Positions 33,301 to 44,496 of a stretch of 64,000 nucleotides of DNA are shown here, in pieces. The position numbers and the translations under genes are program-made. This DNA is from Acanthopleura granulata. Its lineage: Eukaryota > Mollusca > Polyplacophora > Chitonida > Chitonidae. The stretch covers positions 12,522,540 through 12,586,539 of the forward strand of contig JABBOT010000001.1 in NCBI GenBank assembly GCA_016165875.1, written 5' to 3'. The notes below the pieces were generated by a model. It was not told the DNA's origin. It made no database searches and was given only the letters and a program-made list of their open reading frames with translations. How positions within the stretch are numbered: the stretch's first letter is position 1; every line of letters begins with the position of its first letter.

Positions 33301-36300
33301 AACACTCCAGATTAGTATGGCCTCAAGCAAACAATGTAAGGAATAAATAATCTGCCATCATTGGATATAAACAGCTTCCTTAACAACAACTTACATGTAT
33401 CTTCAGATAACACTTCAAACGGTGGTCAAAATTTGTTTTACTTACCTCGTTGACAGAGAGTACAGTTTACTGAGCCCTCCTTCACAGCTTCCTCACCAGC
33501 GTCACACTCATCACAGATGTTACAGGCGGGTTCACTACAACACGAAGAGGTACAGTGGAATGGGCATGTTCCCAGCATACATATTACAGTTGCTCACCTA
33601 CGGAGCATGCTAACATGTCCAAAGCAAAAAAATAACACTTGCTCACCCACAGAACATGCGAATATGTTCAAAGCATGAAAATAAAACTTGCTAAACTACA
33701 GGACATGTCCACAGAACAAAGATAATATTTGCTCACCTACAGAACATGCCCACTGTAAGAAGATAACACTTCCTCACCTACAGAACATGCCTACTGTAAG
33801 AAGATAACACTTCCTCACCTACAGGACATGCCCACTGTAAGAAGATAACACTTCCTCACCTACAGGATAAGCCCACTGTAAGAAGATAACACTTCCTCAC
33901 CTACAGGACAAGCCCACTGTTAGAAGATAACACTTCCTCACCTACAGGACAAGCCCACTGTTAGAAGATAACACTTCCTCACCTACAGGACAAGCCCACT
34001 GTAAGTAGATAACACTTCCTCACCTACAGGACAAGCCCACTGTAAGAAGATAACACTTCCTCACCTACAGGACATGCCCACTGTAAGAAGATAACACTTC
34101 CTCATCTACAGGACATGCCCACTGTAAGAAGATAACACTTCCTCACCTACAGGACAAGCCCACTGTAAGAAGACAACACTTCCTCACCTACAGGACAAGC
34201 CCACAGGACAAAGCTTGCAACTTGTTCCTGCTTTCTCATCCATATAGGTGCCCGGGACGCAGGCTGAGCAATTTGTGGCATTTCTGTGATCACTAAAGTG
34301 ACCTGTAACATACAAGCGCAAAATAGAGATTTGGACACAATATTAACAGCAAAGAGAGAAGGTGTATATTTGTGTACTACTGGTATAACGGTAGTGCGTG
34401 TGTACACAGTATGCTATCCTGAAGAACACATTTAACCTCGGCCCACCAGGCGTGTAGTGGGGAGCATACATGTAGTTAATATAAATCTGTTATTTAACAA
34501 TTACTGAAGTCATTACTAAGAAACACTTACCAGGTAAGCACACCTGACATGCTGTATCTGACATGTTGTGTTTGAAATAACCTTTTTCACAGCCAGTACA
34601 ATTTGTGGCTCCAAGAATTCTGAAATTGAAGAATGAAGTTTCTCACAAGTTTTTTCAACTACCATGGTCATTTTGGCCTCCAATCACTTAATAAATAATA
34701 GCATAAGTAAATGGTTAATTAGAATGAATGAATGAAGAAATGATTATTATCTTTACGCCACATCGACAATTTTTCAGCCATATCATGGCAAGGTTAATTA
34801 AAAGCTGAAGGTAAGGTTAACATTGTTCTCTGATAAAAGAGATCACCATAAATATGCATCAGAAGTTGCTGTGTTACTCTCAGCCTGAAATGGAGTTCAG
34901 CCAAAGAGAGTTTCAACCGAGAAGAACAAGAACTGCAGGATATAGCACACACATGAATGTTTGTTCAGCAGTTACACCAACCTGGCTTCATAACCTGCTG
35001 GACAAGGGAGACAACTGGTTTGACCTTCTCTGTCTTGATACTTGCCTGGAAGGCCAAATGCACGAGATGTCATTGATATTCATTACAATGTTCCCCTCAA
35101 ATCATGTGATACAGAAAGGCCTTGAATTTCTTACAGTTGAAAATGGCACATTTATGAGAAAAAAAAAAGTATGTAAAACTCTGCATCTTTAGTTACAGTA
35201 CATTTCAGGTTAAAAACATTAAAAAATCTATTCAGTACATAAAACCTCACCTAGGGGACACGCTTCACAGAATTTGGCACCTTTTGATTTAGCATAGTTC
35301 CCCTTAGGACATCTGGGACAACTCTCACACCCAGTAATACTGAAAACATGACAGAAATCATGGAGGTTTACAAGGAAAATACTTAATAGCTTAACGCTAC
35401 ATTCTAGACAAACGATACCTAACAGAGCACCAAATATTGAAGTTCATAACATCAATAAAAAAAAAAGTAGATGTCAAACACATTTCCTTTCAATGAAAGT
35501 ACCTGTATGTACAGATTAATGTCTTAATCCATAAACCGTGTTTCTAAAATGATTGAATAATAAAGTCTGAATGAGCTTGAAATGTGTGCAAAAGTGACCA
35601 CATAATTAAATTTGGCTTCCCACAAAAATAAAATATGTGGGTGCAGTTAATGTACTTTCTAAGAATTGCAACAAAAACCACACAGAATGAGTCCTTTTCC
35701 AGCCTTCTACCTAATAATACCTACTTGCGGCTGAGAAAATAACAACTGAAAAGGTGTAATTTAAAGTGAAAGACAGGGGATATTCAAAGCCAAGTTTGTC
35801 AAAAAGGCTTCACAATTATTATTTTTATTATGTTTATTTCAGTAAAGTATTTTTTCTAACAGCTACTACGACAGTGGAAAATGACATTTAACCGTACTCT
35901 GTTGGCTAACATGAAACGCAGCCACTCTGCATGAGCTGTGACGTAACTGTTCCAAGTGCAGAACACTTGTGTCACTGGAGACTGTAGTAAGCTCCTAGGG
36001 TTGTGGTTAAAACTTAAGTACACATCTCAATTAAAAACATCCAAAGATCAAGAAATTTACTCCCACCAGAACACAATGACCGGGAAATACTTTGCAGTGT
36101 TGTTCATACATGTATTTCTTATGATAAAAATATATAACATTAAAATAGTGTCCTGTCCCTGTGTTATTACATGTTACATTGATAGTCAACTCGGAAGAGT
36201 TACATTACAGCTTATGAACAGCTGATATCTCCTAGCTCTCTGATTGGTCAGTTTCTCATGAGCTTAAAAGCATGGGTGCCTCCAGATCTCCAGTCGGCAG

Positions 36301-39300
36301 CAAAGTACTCCACACTTCAAACGAAGATAATTCAGCAACACATTTAAACAGGTTTTTCCATTCAAAAGAGAGTTTTGCAGTCTTTTTAATGAATAGCACC
36401 TCAGTCATAGTCAGTACAGGAAGTGTTATGTGAAAGTGTAATGTGTTTGCCTTACTTGCAGTATGTTCCTTCCTCACACAAGCGGCAAGTTTGCTGCCCT
36501 GTCTCATTCTGATAACGACCATAGTCACATCTATAGCACTCTGGAAGACCAGTTTTGTTACCATAGAAGCCTGTAATAAAAGGTGTACCTGTCAGATATG
36601 TGTACTGGCCAGGTACGTGTGCTTGTCATATATGTGTACCAGTCACATATTGATTTATTTATCTCCTTAGTGCTTTACACTGTGCTCAAGAATATTTCAC
36701 TTATACAATGGCAGAAAGCAATATGGTGGGAGGAAACCAGGCAGAGCCTAAGGGAAACCCACAATCATATGGAGATTGCTGGCAGACCTTCCAATATACA
36801 GGAAGCCATCATGAGCTGCACTTAAACTCATAATGACAGAAGTGGTGAGAGGCATCTAGGGCATTGTGCTGCAGGAGTGCGCTAACCCTCTCAACCACCG
36901 AGGTCCCCCTGTCAAATACAACCATGAATGTGTCCCTGTCACATACATGTATCATGTGTTCCTCATACGTGTACAAAATGAGATTCATGCATTACATGTC
37001 TTCATATTTATTTATTTATTGGTGTTTTACACCTTGCTTAAGAATATTCAAAAGCAGCCCATAACCATGCCTGGGTTCCTAGTAGATTCTCATTTACAGC
37101 CCAAGAGGAAGCCAGCAAGTGCCAGGCTTGAACTCACAGCGACCACACTGGTGTAAGGCACCCCCTCAGTCAAGGAGGATACATTAGACGCATGCATGTG
37201 TAATTAATTATTAACTGAGATACTATACATACTTTATAAATCAATTTCAATTGAGAAGTAAGTACAGAACTTACCCATGTCACAAGGAAAACATTCAGTG
37301 CACCCAGTAAGACTGAAACAAAATAGATGAATAAAATTACACAAAATAACCATTTGTTACTGCATGATAAACTGCTGTGTACAGTTTGCTGTCTGAACCA
37401 TATTATGTTTACAAATCTGATTTATCCTACTCTTCCCATGGAATTACAATTCTAACAGAACACTGCTGCTCAGGTGAGCTAAAAACAGGTGTTGCGAGAT
37501 AATGTCCAATAACATGGGGTATTAAGTAGACATATATTTAATTTACTTACTTGCAGAAGGTGCCTTTATCACAGTTCACACAGGTGGTTTGTCGTGTCAG
37601 GTTCTGGAATCTGCCTGGCTTACAGCTGAGACAGTCTGGCTGTCCCTGCTGGGGCTGATATTGCCCCTGGGGGCATTCCTCACAGGTCACGGAGCGGTGG
37701 GATGGGGCATGTGTGCCTGTAACAACAGGGATAAGTGTGATTGCATGAATGACAGTGACAAGACTTTACACTGTTATCCTTCAACCATTGTTTCAGTGTT
37801 TTAACTCCACATGTTTTGGCACATTTTGAGATGCATTTCAAATTATAAAACTTGTTACTCATAAAAATAATAGAGTGAAACTGCGGATAAAATGTGTGCT
37901 TTTATTTACCTGCGTCACACCGTTCACAGACAGAAGCTCCAGTCTGATTGCTAAAAAGGCCAGGTGAACAGTCATAACACGTTGTCTCCCCAGCATTTCT
38001 GAAAACAGGATACTCAATAAAATAAAACAATAATTTACAGGTAGTTAGTGTTGTAATGTGTGTCACATAAGGTCATCATGTACACATACTTTCTAAGCCA
38101 ACAGTTACAAGATCATAAATGTTACCAACAATTCAACATTTAAGAGCACATGTATGACACAATAAGTTAAGGAGAACAATTCTCTCACATTTACCACAGA
38201 GGAAGCTTACTCAGAATAAGTGCCCTCTTCACAAGGGGAACAACTCTCGGCTCTGGTAGTGTTCTGATAGTATCCTGGCTCACATTTGCTACAGAGGAAT
38301 GCCTCACGGCAGTAACCTGGATGTTGATTACAGCATCCACAATCTGTCAGGCCTGCAAGAGAAACAAGCCACTGTAAAAGGCACTAGTAACTTGTTAGCT
38401 TATTTTTGTCAGAATATTTGGCATTTTTATATTTCCTTATTAAGTATTTACCAGATTAAATGATCATGCTTGTAAATTTAAGAGTTTAATTTAAATAAAT
38501 ATACAGCACATGTATATTTTTCTGCCATGTATCTTGTAATGGTGCAATCATCATACAGAGTTCCAATAGACTTACTGTTGTTGGCAAACTGTCCTTGCTG
38601 GCATGGGAAACACGTTTCTATGACCTCAGAACAGTTCAGCACAGGAGTGAAGTCATCCAAAAACACATCCGACAAGCCTTGGCTGATGAAAATAGTCAAC
38701 ACAACTGGAAAACAAATGGGAATACAGAATAGCATTATAAAGTTAAAACACTGTTGATTTCTGACATGAAAAACAGCAACAAACACATTTTAATCTAAGA
38801 AAGGATGCCAATGTATTGTGTAACACAGGATATAATGGTTATCAGAAAGCTGAGTCAGAGGTCAGCTCCATGAATTAGCCTACTAAATACTGACATCTTG
38901 GGAGTAAATTCAGAGAGACTTGTGCCACAGCTACAATGCATCAAAATATGTATAAACAGATCCCATATACATGTAAGTGATATCACTACAAGGTGCCAAA
39001 TAAACAAAAGCATTGGTACTAATTTTAAATTCGTGAATGACGCTAGTTTCTATCCTGTGAAATAAACTGTTTGTATATTACTGTCTCAACTACTTTATTA
39101 TTGATTATTATTTATTAATAACTACTCATTATTACACATTCTTATCAGAACATTTAGTTAAGTCAGACTTTCCTACAAAAGTTTAATCAATTCTACTGAC
39201 TCTTACATTACATATTTCTGTATCATTTTACCTCAAAAGGACTACAGTGCTCAAATATCCACCAGTCTAAGGTGCTATGGTATACCATAATAATATCAAT

Positions 39301-41135
39301 AAATAGATGATAGTTAAATGAATAAATAAATACGAAAATAGGGTAAATAAAAAAGTGCTAGATACTAGCCCTGATCTTCTAGCAATCACCATCAAATTCA
39401 CTCACAAGTAACATCAAATTCGTTTATAAGTGTATGTCTATCACTATCAGTATCTCAAATGATTGAGTGTACCTTAAAAATTATAATTAAGTCATAGGTC
39501 ATATGTAGTGTGTCTAGAAGGAAGTCTCATTGCGTTCTTTAAAGCATCTGACATTCACTGCAACACCCAAAGTCCATCACCCGAACTTAACTAAATGCAG
39601 CAGCTTTCCAATCTCGAAGTTGATGGAAGTGCTCTCAGCAAGGTCCACACTCATGTCACACACCTACCTGCATTCAAAAAGGAAGTTCTTTTCATGTTTT
39701 ATCTTGGTTATATCATGAAGATTGAAGTTATGCCTAAAGACAGCCATGAAAACATCATACATTTCAAGATGTTTTCAATGCCAGAACCAAGAGCAAGTCT
39801 TGCTTTAAAATCGCAGTCAACAGTGAGACATGAGTTTATGTTCTAACAGTTAATGTGACCACAAGGCAGCAAGTTTCATTGGTAAGAGTACTGAATTAAG
39901 AAGATAGGGAATTTGTACAGTTGAGGGTCATATTTACATGTTGCAGTGTACACGCCTTAATTTTGATGTTATGTTCCCACGGTCACTTGTTTTCATTGAG
40001 TTCTCATTGGTTAAAGAATGAATGAAAAGATATTTGAATTTTCAAAAAATTGTATAAATAAGCTATCTTTTATACAGATATCAAGTGATACATAGTCATC
40101 TATTCACCACACAGATAAGAGAACAGTATATTTACTGAATTAACTTGAAGTTTTTCAAGAAAATCACTGGATTCCAACTCCCATCAGAAATCAATGTTAG
40201 ATCCTTAGGCAGATTTCTATACCACTAAAGCATTCATTCTGTTGTGACAGACTGTGTTTTTTTTTATATGTGTTTAAGAAATATGAATCTCATAAGGATT
40301 CTGTGCACATGTGGGCATGTCACATGGTTTTGTCACATGGACAAAATCTAAAAGGGTTTCCTCCAGTTGTACAGTTACTGTTCCATTAGACTCATTCAGA
40401 GAAGCATGAATGAACTGAGGCAGGAAGTCATGTGCCACTTGGAAAGCAACATGTAAAAAGGAGAGTTGAAGGGCCAACTTTCAAGTTGTCCATCGATTTC
40501 GTGATCAGATATCTGCAGTGTGTTTTATAGTTCGGGTGATGGACTCAGTGTTTCGATGAATGTGAGAATAATAAAATAACACAATGAGTTCATCTATTCT
40601 AGAAACAGGGTTGAGCTAGAGTCGCATTATGGCTTCAAACAATATGCAATGTGGCATTAAGCCATAATCAACCATTCAAACAATATGCATTGTACCGTAA
40701 CACTGAGTGATACAGGAATATTAATTTATTTATTTATCTGATTGGTGTTTTACGCCATACTCAAGAATATTTCACTCATTCGACAGCGGCAAGCATAAGG
40801 GTGGGAGGAAACAGGGGAGGGCCTGAGGGAAACCCACGGTCATCCGCAGGTTCATGGCAGACCTTCCCACGCACAGCCGGAGAGGAAGCCAGCATGAGCT
40901 GGACACGAACTCATAGCGACCGGATGGGTCATTACGCTGCACTAAACCCTCTCAGCCAAGGTAGTTCTGAGCCTGGTCTACACATTACTACAAAGAGCAC
41001 TATAGTGGAGTAAAAAACCATTCCACCTGTCACTCGGTCACTGTCAAGACATAATCTGGCCTAGTTTTACCCACTACACCCACCTGCCACGTTCCACAAG
41101 ACAGTGGCTGACAGCCTACGGAGATTTTCTCTCAT
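30322..41135 (-). CDS. Type I membrane protein with TNFR/ephrin-receptor-like cysteine-rich repeats, 15 exons
   Basis: Exons in transcript order: 41135-41084, 38704-38576, 38352-38211, 37998-37910, 37716-37551, 37312-37275, 36570-36456, 35339-35251, 35045-34982, 34619-34531, 34302-34188, 33534-33446, 32980-32865, 31639-31483, 30455-30322. Phases agree throughout and give 527 aa. Residues 1-30 form a signal peptide (MRENLRRLSATVLWNVA then VVLTIFIS). About 430 residues of CxxC-rich repeats follow (CEPGYYQNTT, CPQGQYQPQQG, CDYGRYQNETG, CPKGNYAKSKG), typical of the GCC2/GCC3 and TNFR-like cysteine fold, with many NxS/T sites. A membrane segment, LLAIIGGCSAVVIISSVCIA, spans residues 474-493, then basic HCYRKRQRW and a tail of about 25 residues with no recognised domain. 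The donor at 34981 (GTTGGT) is weak. Function and ligand are unknown; it could be a receptor or scavenger-type surface protein. Confidence 0.82.
30509..30635. mobile_element. Short palindromic MITE-like element in the receptor's last intron
   Basis: About 127 bp with imperfect inverted ends: GCCCAGTTTCACGAAGCATA at left, and GGCCCCAGTTTCATGAAGCA when the right end is read on the other strand. The middle has mirrored CTTAGTGCTAAG / CTTAGCCAAG words. It has no coding potential and resembles the short palindromic repeats scattered in many marine invertebrate genomes. Confidence 0.75.
30740..31490 (-). repeat. ~33-bp donor-bearing tandem array after receptor exon 14, split by a SINE
   Basis: Read on the minus strand from the donor at 31482, about thirteen or more units follow, of the form CAG|GTGAGTGGTGACACAGCTA plus ACACCTGCCA. 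Most keep an exact or near-exact CAG|GTGAGT donor. The SINE at 30828-31061 interrupts the array, and two more units lie beyond it at 30744-30815. Confidence 0.88.
30828..31061 (-). mobile_element. tRNA-derived SINE inserted in a tandem array
   Basis: Antisense-oriented copy of the main family. The tail at left has TTTATTTGATTGGTATTTTA and the head at right has TGAGCCACAGAGGC. It sits inside the 33-bp array, so it is younger than that array. Confidence 0.87.
33590..34190 (-). repeat. 41-bp tandem array derived from the donor of receptor exon 11
   Basis: About fifteen units. On the minus strand each reads TTATCTTCTTACAG, then TGGGCTTGTCCTGTAG, then GTGAGGAAGTG: a pyrimidine-rich acceptor-like site, 16 nt of exon-11 end sequence and a donor. 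Units are nearly identical between 33770 and 34190 and diverge further into the intron. The rightmost unit contains the true exon 11 end at 34188. Confidence 0.93.
36650..36910 (-). mobile_element. tRNA-derived SINE (receptor intron 6)
   Basis: Diverged copy in the same sense as the receptor gene. The tail at left has AGTGCTTTACACTGTGCTCA, AGAATATTTCAC follows, and the head at right ends CAACCACCGAGGTCC. Confidence 0.8.
37003..37180 (-). mobile_element. Internally deleted SINE copy (receptor intron 6)
   Basis: Shortened relative of the same family. The tail TATTTATTTATTGGTGTTTT, with ACACCTTGCTTAAGAATATT, is joined to GAAGCCAGCAAGTGCCAGGC and TTGAACTCACAGCGACC, and the central body is missing. 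Confidence 0.7.
38705..41083. other. First intron of the Cys-rich receptor gene
   Basis: AT-rich intron between the signal-peptide exon and exon 2. It contains one SINE (40721-40970). No other exon is supported, because exon 1 (phase 1) joins exon 2 directly and completes the hydrophobic signal peptide. Confidence 0.6.
40721..40970 (-). mobile_element. tRNA-derived SINE (receptor intron 1)
   Basis: Near full-length copy. The tail at left has TTATCTGATTGGTGTTTTAC and GCCATACTCAAGAATATTTC. The head at right has ACTAAACCCTCTCAGCCAAGG. Confidence 0.85.
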
Positions 41136-41300
41136 CTTTTTAACATCTTTTCACCAAAATAACAACTTATACTCGCTTAATGATGACACAAAACATCCAA
41201 TGTTCGTGACGAATTCTGAAAGTTTTGTCACGCGCCATTTTGTTTGTCATGTGACCAACAAGCGCATCGATGGGGAGATAACTCTAATGTACAACTGCTG
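41136..41300 (-). promoter_or_regulatory. Probable promoter / 5' UTR of the Cys-rich receptor, with an E-box
   Basis: Sequence upstream of the receptor start codon (ATG at 41135-41133). It includes GTCATGTGAC at 41246-41255, a CATGTG E-box with the GTC...GAC flanks preferred by bHLH-Zip factors, and GTCACGCG nearby at about 41228. The same GTCATGTGAC occurs at 41834-41843. The start site is not determinable. Confidence 0.35.
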
Positions 41301-43071
41301 TGGCTTGCTGGGTGCAGGATATATGATATGGCAATAATATCGTGCTAATTTTTAAATTCATACGGTTTTTATTAACGAGATACACGTTATGCGGTAGTAT
41401 ATATCTTGAAAACTATATATTCTATACGTGCCATCATTTGATGTTTGGTCATGTGGACATTTTAGAGTTAAGATCTCAGATTTCTGATAGAGATACATGT
41501 TTGTGAAAGCAAAAAAAAAAATTCATTTAGAGCCTATTTATCACATCACAAGGCGGTTATGCCACTCAGAGCTAGTTCCACAGAAGCCGGTGGAGCGAAT
41601 GAGAGAGAGGGGGAGGGGTGAAAGAGTGGTTGGGTAGGGAAGGATGAATTTGTCTACTATCACACCTAGCTTAAAAGGTGAATTGTGTCATGGACCCTCG
41701 ATATTTCATTAGGACAAAACGTAGCTCTCGTCGTTGTCCTCCACCGGCTTTTCGTATTTGCCCTTGTGTGCTCCAACAGGGGAGTTTCGAGTTCGAACTC
41801 TTTTGTCGTAGAAGGTAAAAAGAGTTCAACTTTGTCATGTGACTTGTCAAAAACGTCAGGCAAGTGATTTTAATTTACCGATCACCAGTCTTGCCGTGTT
41901 AGGGAAGTTCAAACGACTTCTCCTTCAACCAGGGCTTCTTACATCCAAAAACTTCCAGCTCCTCAATTTTGCTGTCATGCGTCTAGTCAAAGTAACTTTT
42001 TTGAAAATTTTTCCAAGATGCCCATGTTATAGTAAATATAATCAGAAATAGTTGCCTAACATTTTTGACAGGTCAAATGGTAGAGTCGGGTTTTTCTTAC
42101 CTTTAGCTATAATAGAGTTCAACCTCGAAACTCCCCTACTGAGCTCCCCTTTGTTCGACTGAGGCTTCAAGCAGTTGTAGGCGGAACTGTCGTGTAAGTC
42201 TGGACACGGTCATATAAAGCAATTCACATTTGATTCCTTGCCTACCCCACATCATTTTAAACCTCCTTATTTCTTTTTTTTCTTCTTTCAGAGTTTGTCA
42301 CAAAAGATGATGTTATCATAAAATCTTGCCGAATAATGATAATGACAAATGAAAACTATTCCGCCGACCGCACCAGTTGTGCGAAATATTATGACGGAAA
42401 GCAAGAGATGAAGTCATTGGCCTAAGCCTGGTCGTACACAGAAGTCTGAGCACCAGGCGGATGAATAAAATCAGAATCCAAATCGTGTATCATTTTACTG
42501 TATATATGTGGTGTCGTTAATCAAATAAACTTGGTTTATTTGGAGATCATACTCAACACAATGAACATACGGCCTCTAGCCCCGGGTTAAGCGGAATTAG
42601 ACACAATTATGAATCAGAGGCTCAAAAATTCTGGACACTAACAAGAGGGGTGTAGTTGTAATTGTAATTTTTTTTGACCCTGTACTTCACTGTTAGCCTC
42701 CGAGAGACACGTGATCTAGTCGTATTAGAACACATTGATTATATTTATAGCTTTGTTGAACTCCTCTGTAAGAAATTGATAGTAATAATTATTACAGAGG
42801 AACATTACATTATTAGGAGTTTTTTTATATGTCCGCCGGAACAACGTGTGTTTTCTTTGAAGGTCAGAAATGTATTTTACGGTAGAGTGATTCAGGACTT
42901 GTTTTGCAGCTGGGAGACCAGTTGTTATCTTTGTTTTTTTCCTTCTTCTTCTTTTTCTCTTTTTTTTTTTCTTTTTCTTTTTTTTTTTTTTTTAGCCCAC
43001 TTAATTATGTTTCGGGCCTATCACGAGCAGATTACAAAGATCATTCTTTTTTACAGTACTGAGATTGCCAG

Positions 43072-43733
43072 TCATGACACGCCGACACGGACGGTAAATA
43101 ACTTGCATTTAGACATGCCAAAATCCTTAATTGCTTTGGAAGCGATTGGTTTAGTTTGTTGGTAGGATATACACAGGGACTTTTGTATGTTGAAATAATT
43201 CGGCACAACGTTGCGAACCTCTGGATCATTTAAAATTTGCAGCATATTGATTAAGTCAAGACCTTTATCGAAGTACTTTAGTTTTAGGTCTATTTTTAAT
43301 TGTTTTAACTCTTCTGGCTGATTGATAGAGTGCAAAATTGACGTGTACATGTACATGTACGTATCCTTCAAGATGAAGTGCATACAAGACTCTGTGAAGA
43401 GGATTTTGCTGCGAATTGACATTTTATTAAATTTCCTCCCACTATGGCTGTCTTGAACAGTTCGGCTTTGTCGGAATCATGCAGCTGACAATATGTTACA
43501 TTGTCAATACCCATAGCATTATCATTTTGTCCAGAGGGAAAGAATGAACCAAGCTCCATCATCCAAAATAGTTTCCGAAAGCGGACTTTCCGTTCGACAT
43601 CAGAAACAGTATCCTTTGTAGAGGGATAAATGTACATATGTCTTTCCAACATATTGTTGATCACACTTTTTGCATGGAACCAAATAAATACAATTTGATA
43701 ATGTGCAAATAAGATTAACGTAAAGTTGAACAC
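43072..43733 (-). pseudogene. Unrecognised reading frame interrupted by one frameshift
   Basis: Two overlapping minus-strand frames (43733-43368, then 43422-43072) together give about 200 codons of non-repetitive, protein-like composition. The first includes FRKLFWMMELGSFFPSGQND and CQLHDSDKAELFKTAIVGG. The second includes PEELKQLKIDLKLKYFDKGL and INMLQILNDPEVRNVVPNYF. The switch lies in or near the A-rich run at 43410-43430. No obvious intron joins them. It could be a decayed gene or transposon fragment, a gene with a sequencing error, or chance. I do not recognise a family. Confidence 0.35.
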
Positions 43734-44214
43734 AATATGATTTATCAGTCAGAGATGAACTGAAATTTTTTGGAGGGTTTGAAGAGTGGACAAAATACAG
43801 TTCTTGTGTCCAAACTTAGAAAATCATGTAGTAAATTGAGAACTTGGGGAAATTTGGGTTAAACAGTCGTTAATTCATTGGATTTTGCAGGGCTGGGTTT
43901 TAATCCAATGTTTTGCTGTGTGATATACATCATTCTCCACTGGAATGGAAGCTGGCCTTGCTGCTTTCGAATAGTTTAGTGATTCGACCACAGTTCACAG
44001 TGTTAGTCTTATCACTAATTTTCACCCTAATTATAGAAGGTATAGTTGTGTAGAGGCCTAGTCTCAAGGGGTAAAACCACTCGCAGTATTCAGGCGCACA
44101 CAGGTTATGACCCTACGTTTCGAAACCGACATTCGTATACCAGCTGTCAATCAAAACAGTTCAGGGTCAATAATCGTCTTTATTGAATCGTATAAGATTA
44201 TTATATGATATCTT

Positions 44215-44496
44215 ATATGATAGCCCTCCTTATACGAGGACCGTCGTATAAGCCTTAGTACCACGTTACAAGCCTGGGTAACATGGTATTAACCCGAGTA
44301 CCATTGTATAAGCCTGAGCATTGTCATACATGTATAAGCCTAAGCACTGTTGTATAAGCCTGTGCACCGCCATATAAGCCTGAGTACCATCATAAAAGCC
44401 TGAGCACTGTCGTATAAGCCTGATCACCCCCGTATAAGAATGAGTCTTAGTGAAATATTCTTGAGCGCATTATAAATCACCAATCAAATAAGCAAA
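44215..44496. repeat. ~20-bp tandem repeat ending in a SINE tail
   Basis: About ten degenerate units of GTATAAGCCTGAGCACCGTC type. They are followed by the SINE-family tail GTGAAATATTCTTGAGCGCA and CACCAATCAAATAAG at 44450-44490. Confidence 0.75.

Noticed and set aside
42674..43165. 163-codon plus-strand frame
   Set aside because: It contains a poly-pyrimidine tract translated as Phe/Leu/Ser runs, has no family resemblance, and overlaps the more protein-like minus-strand frame.
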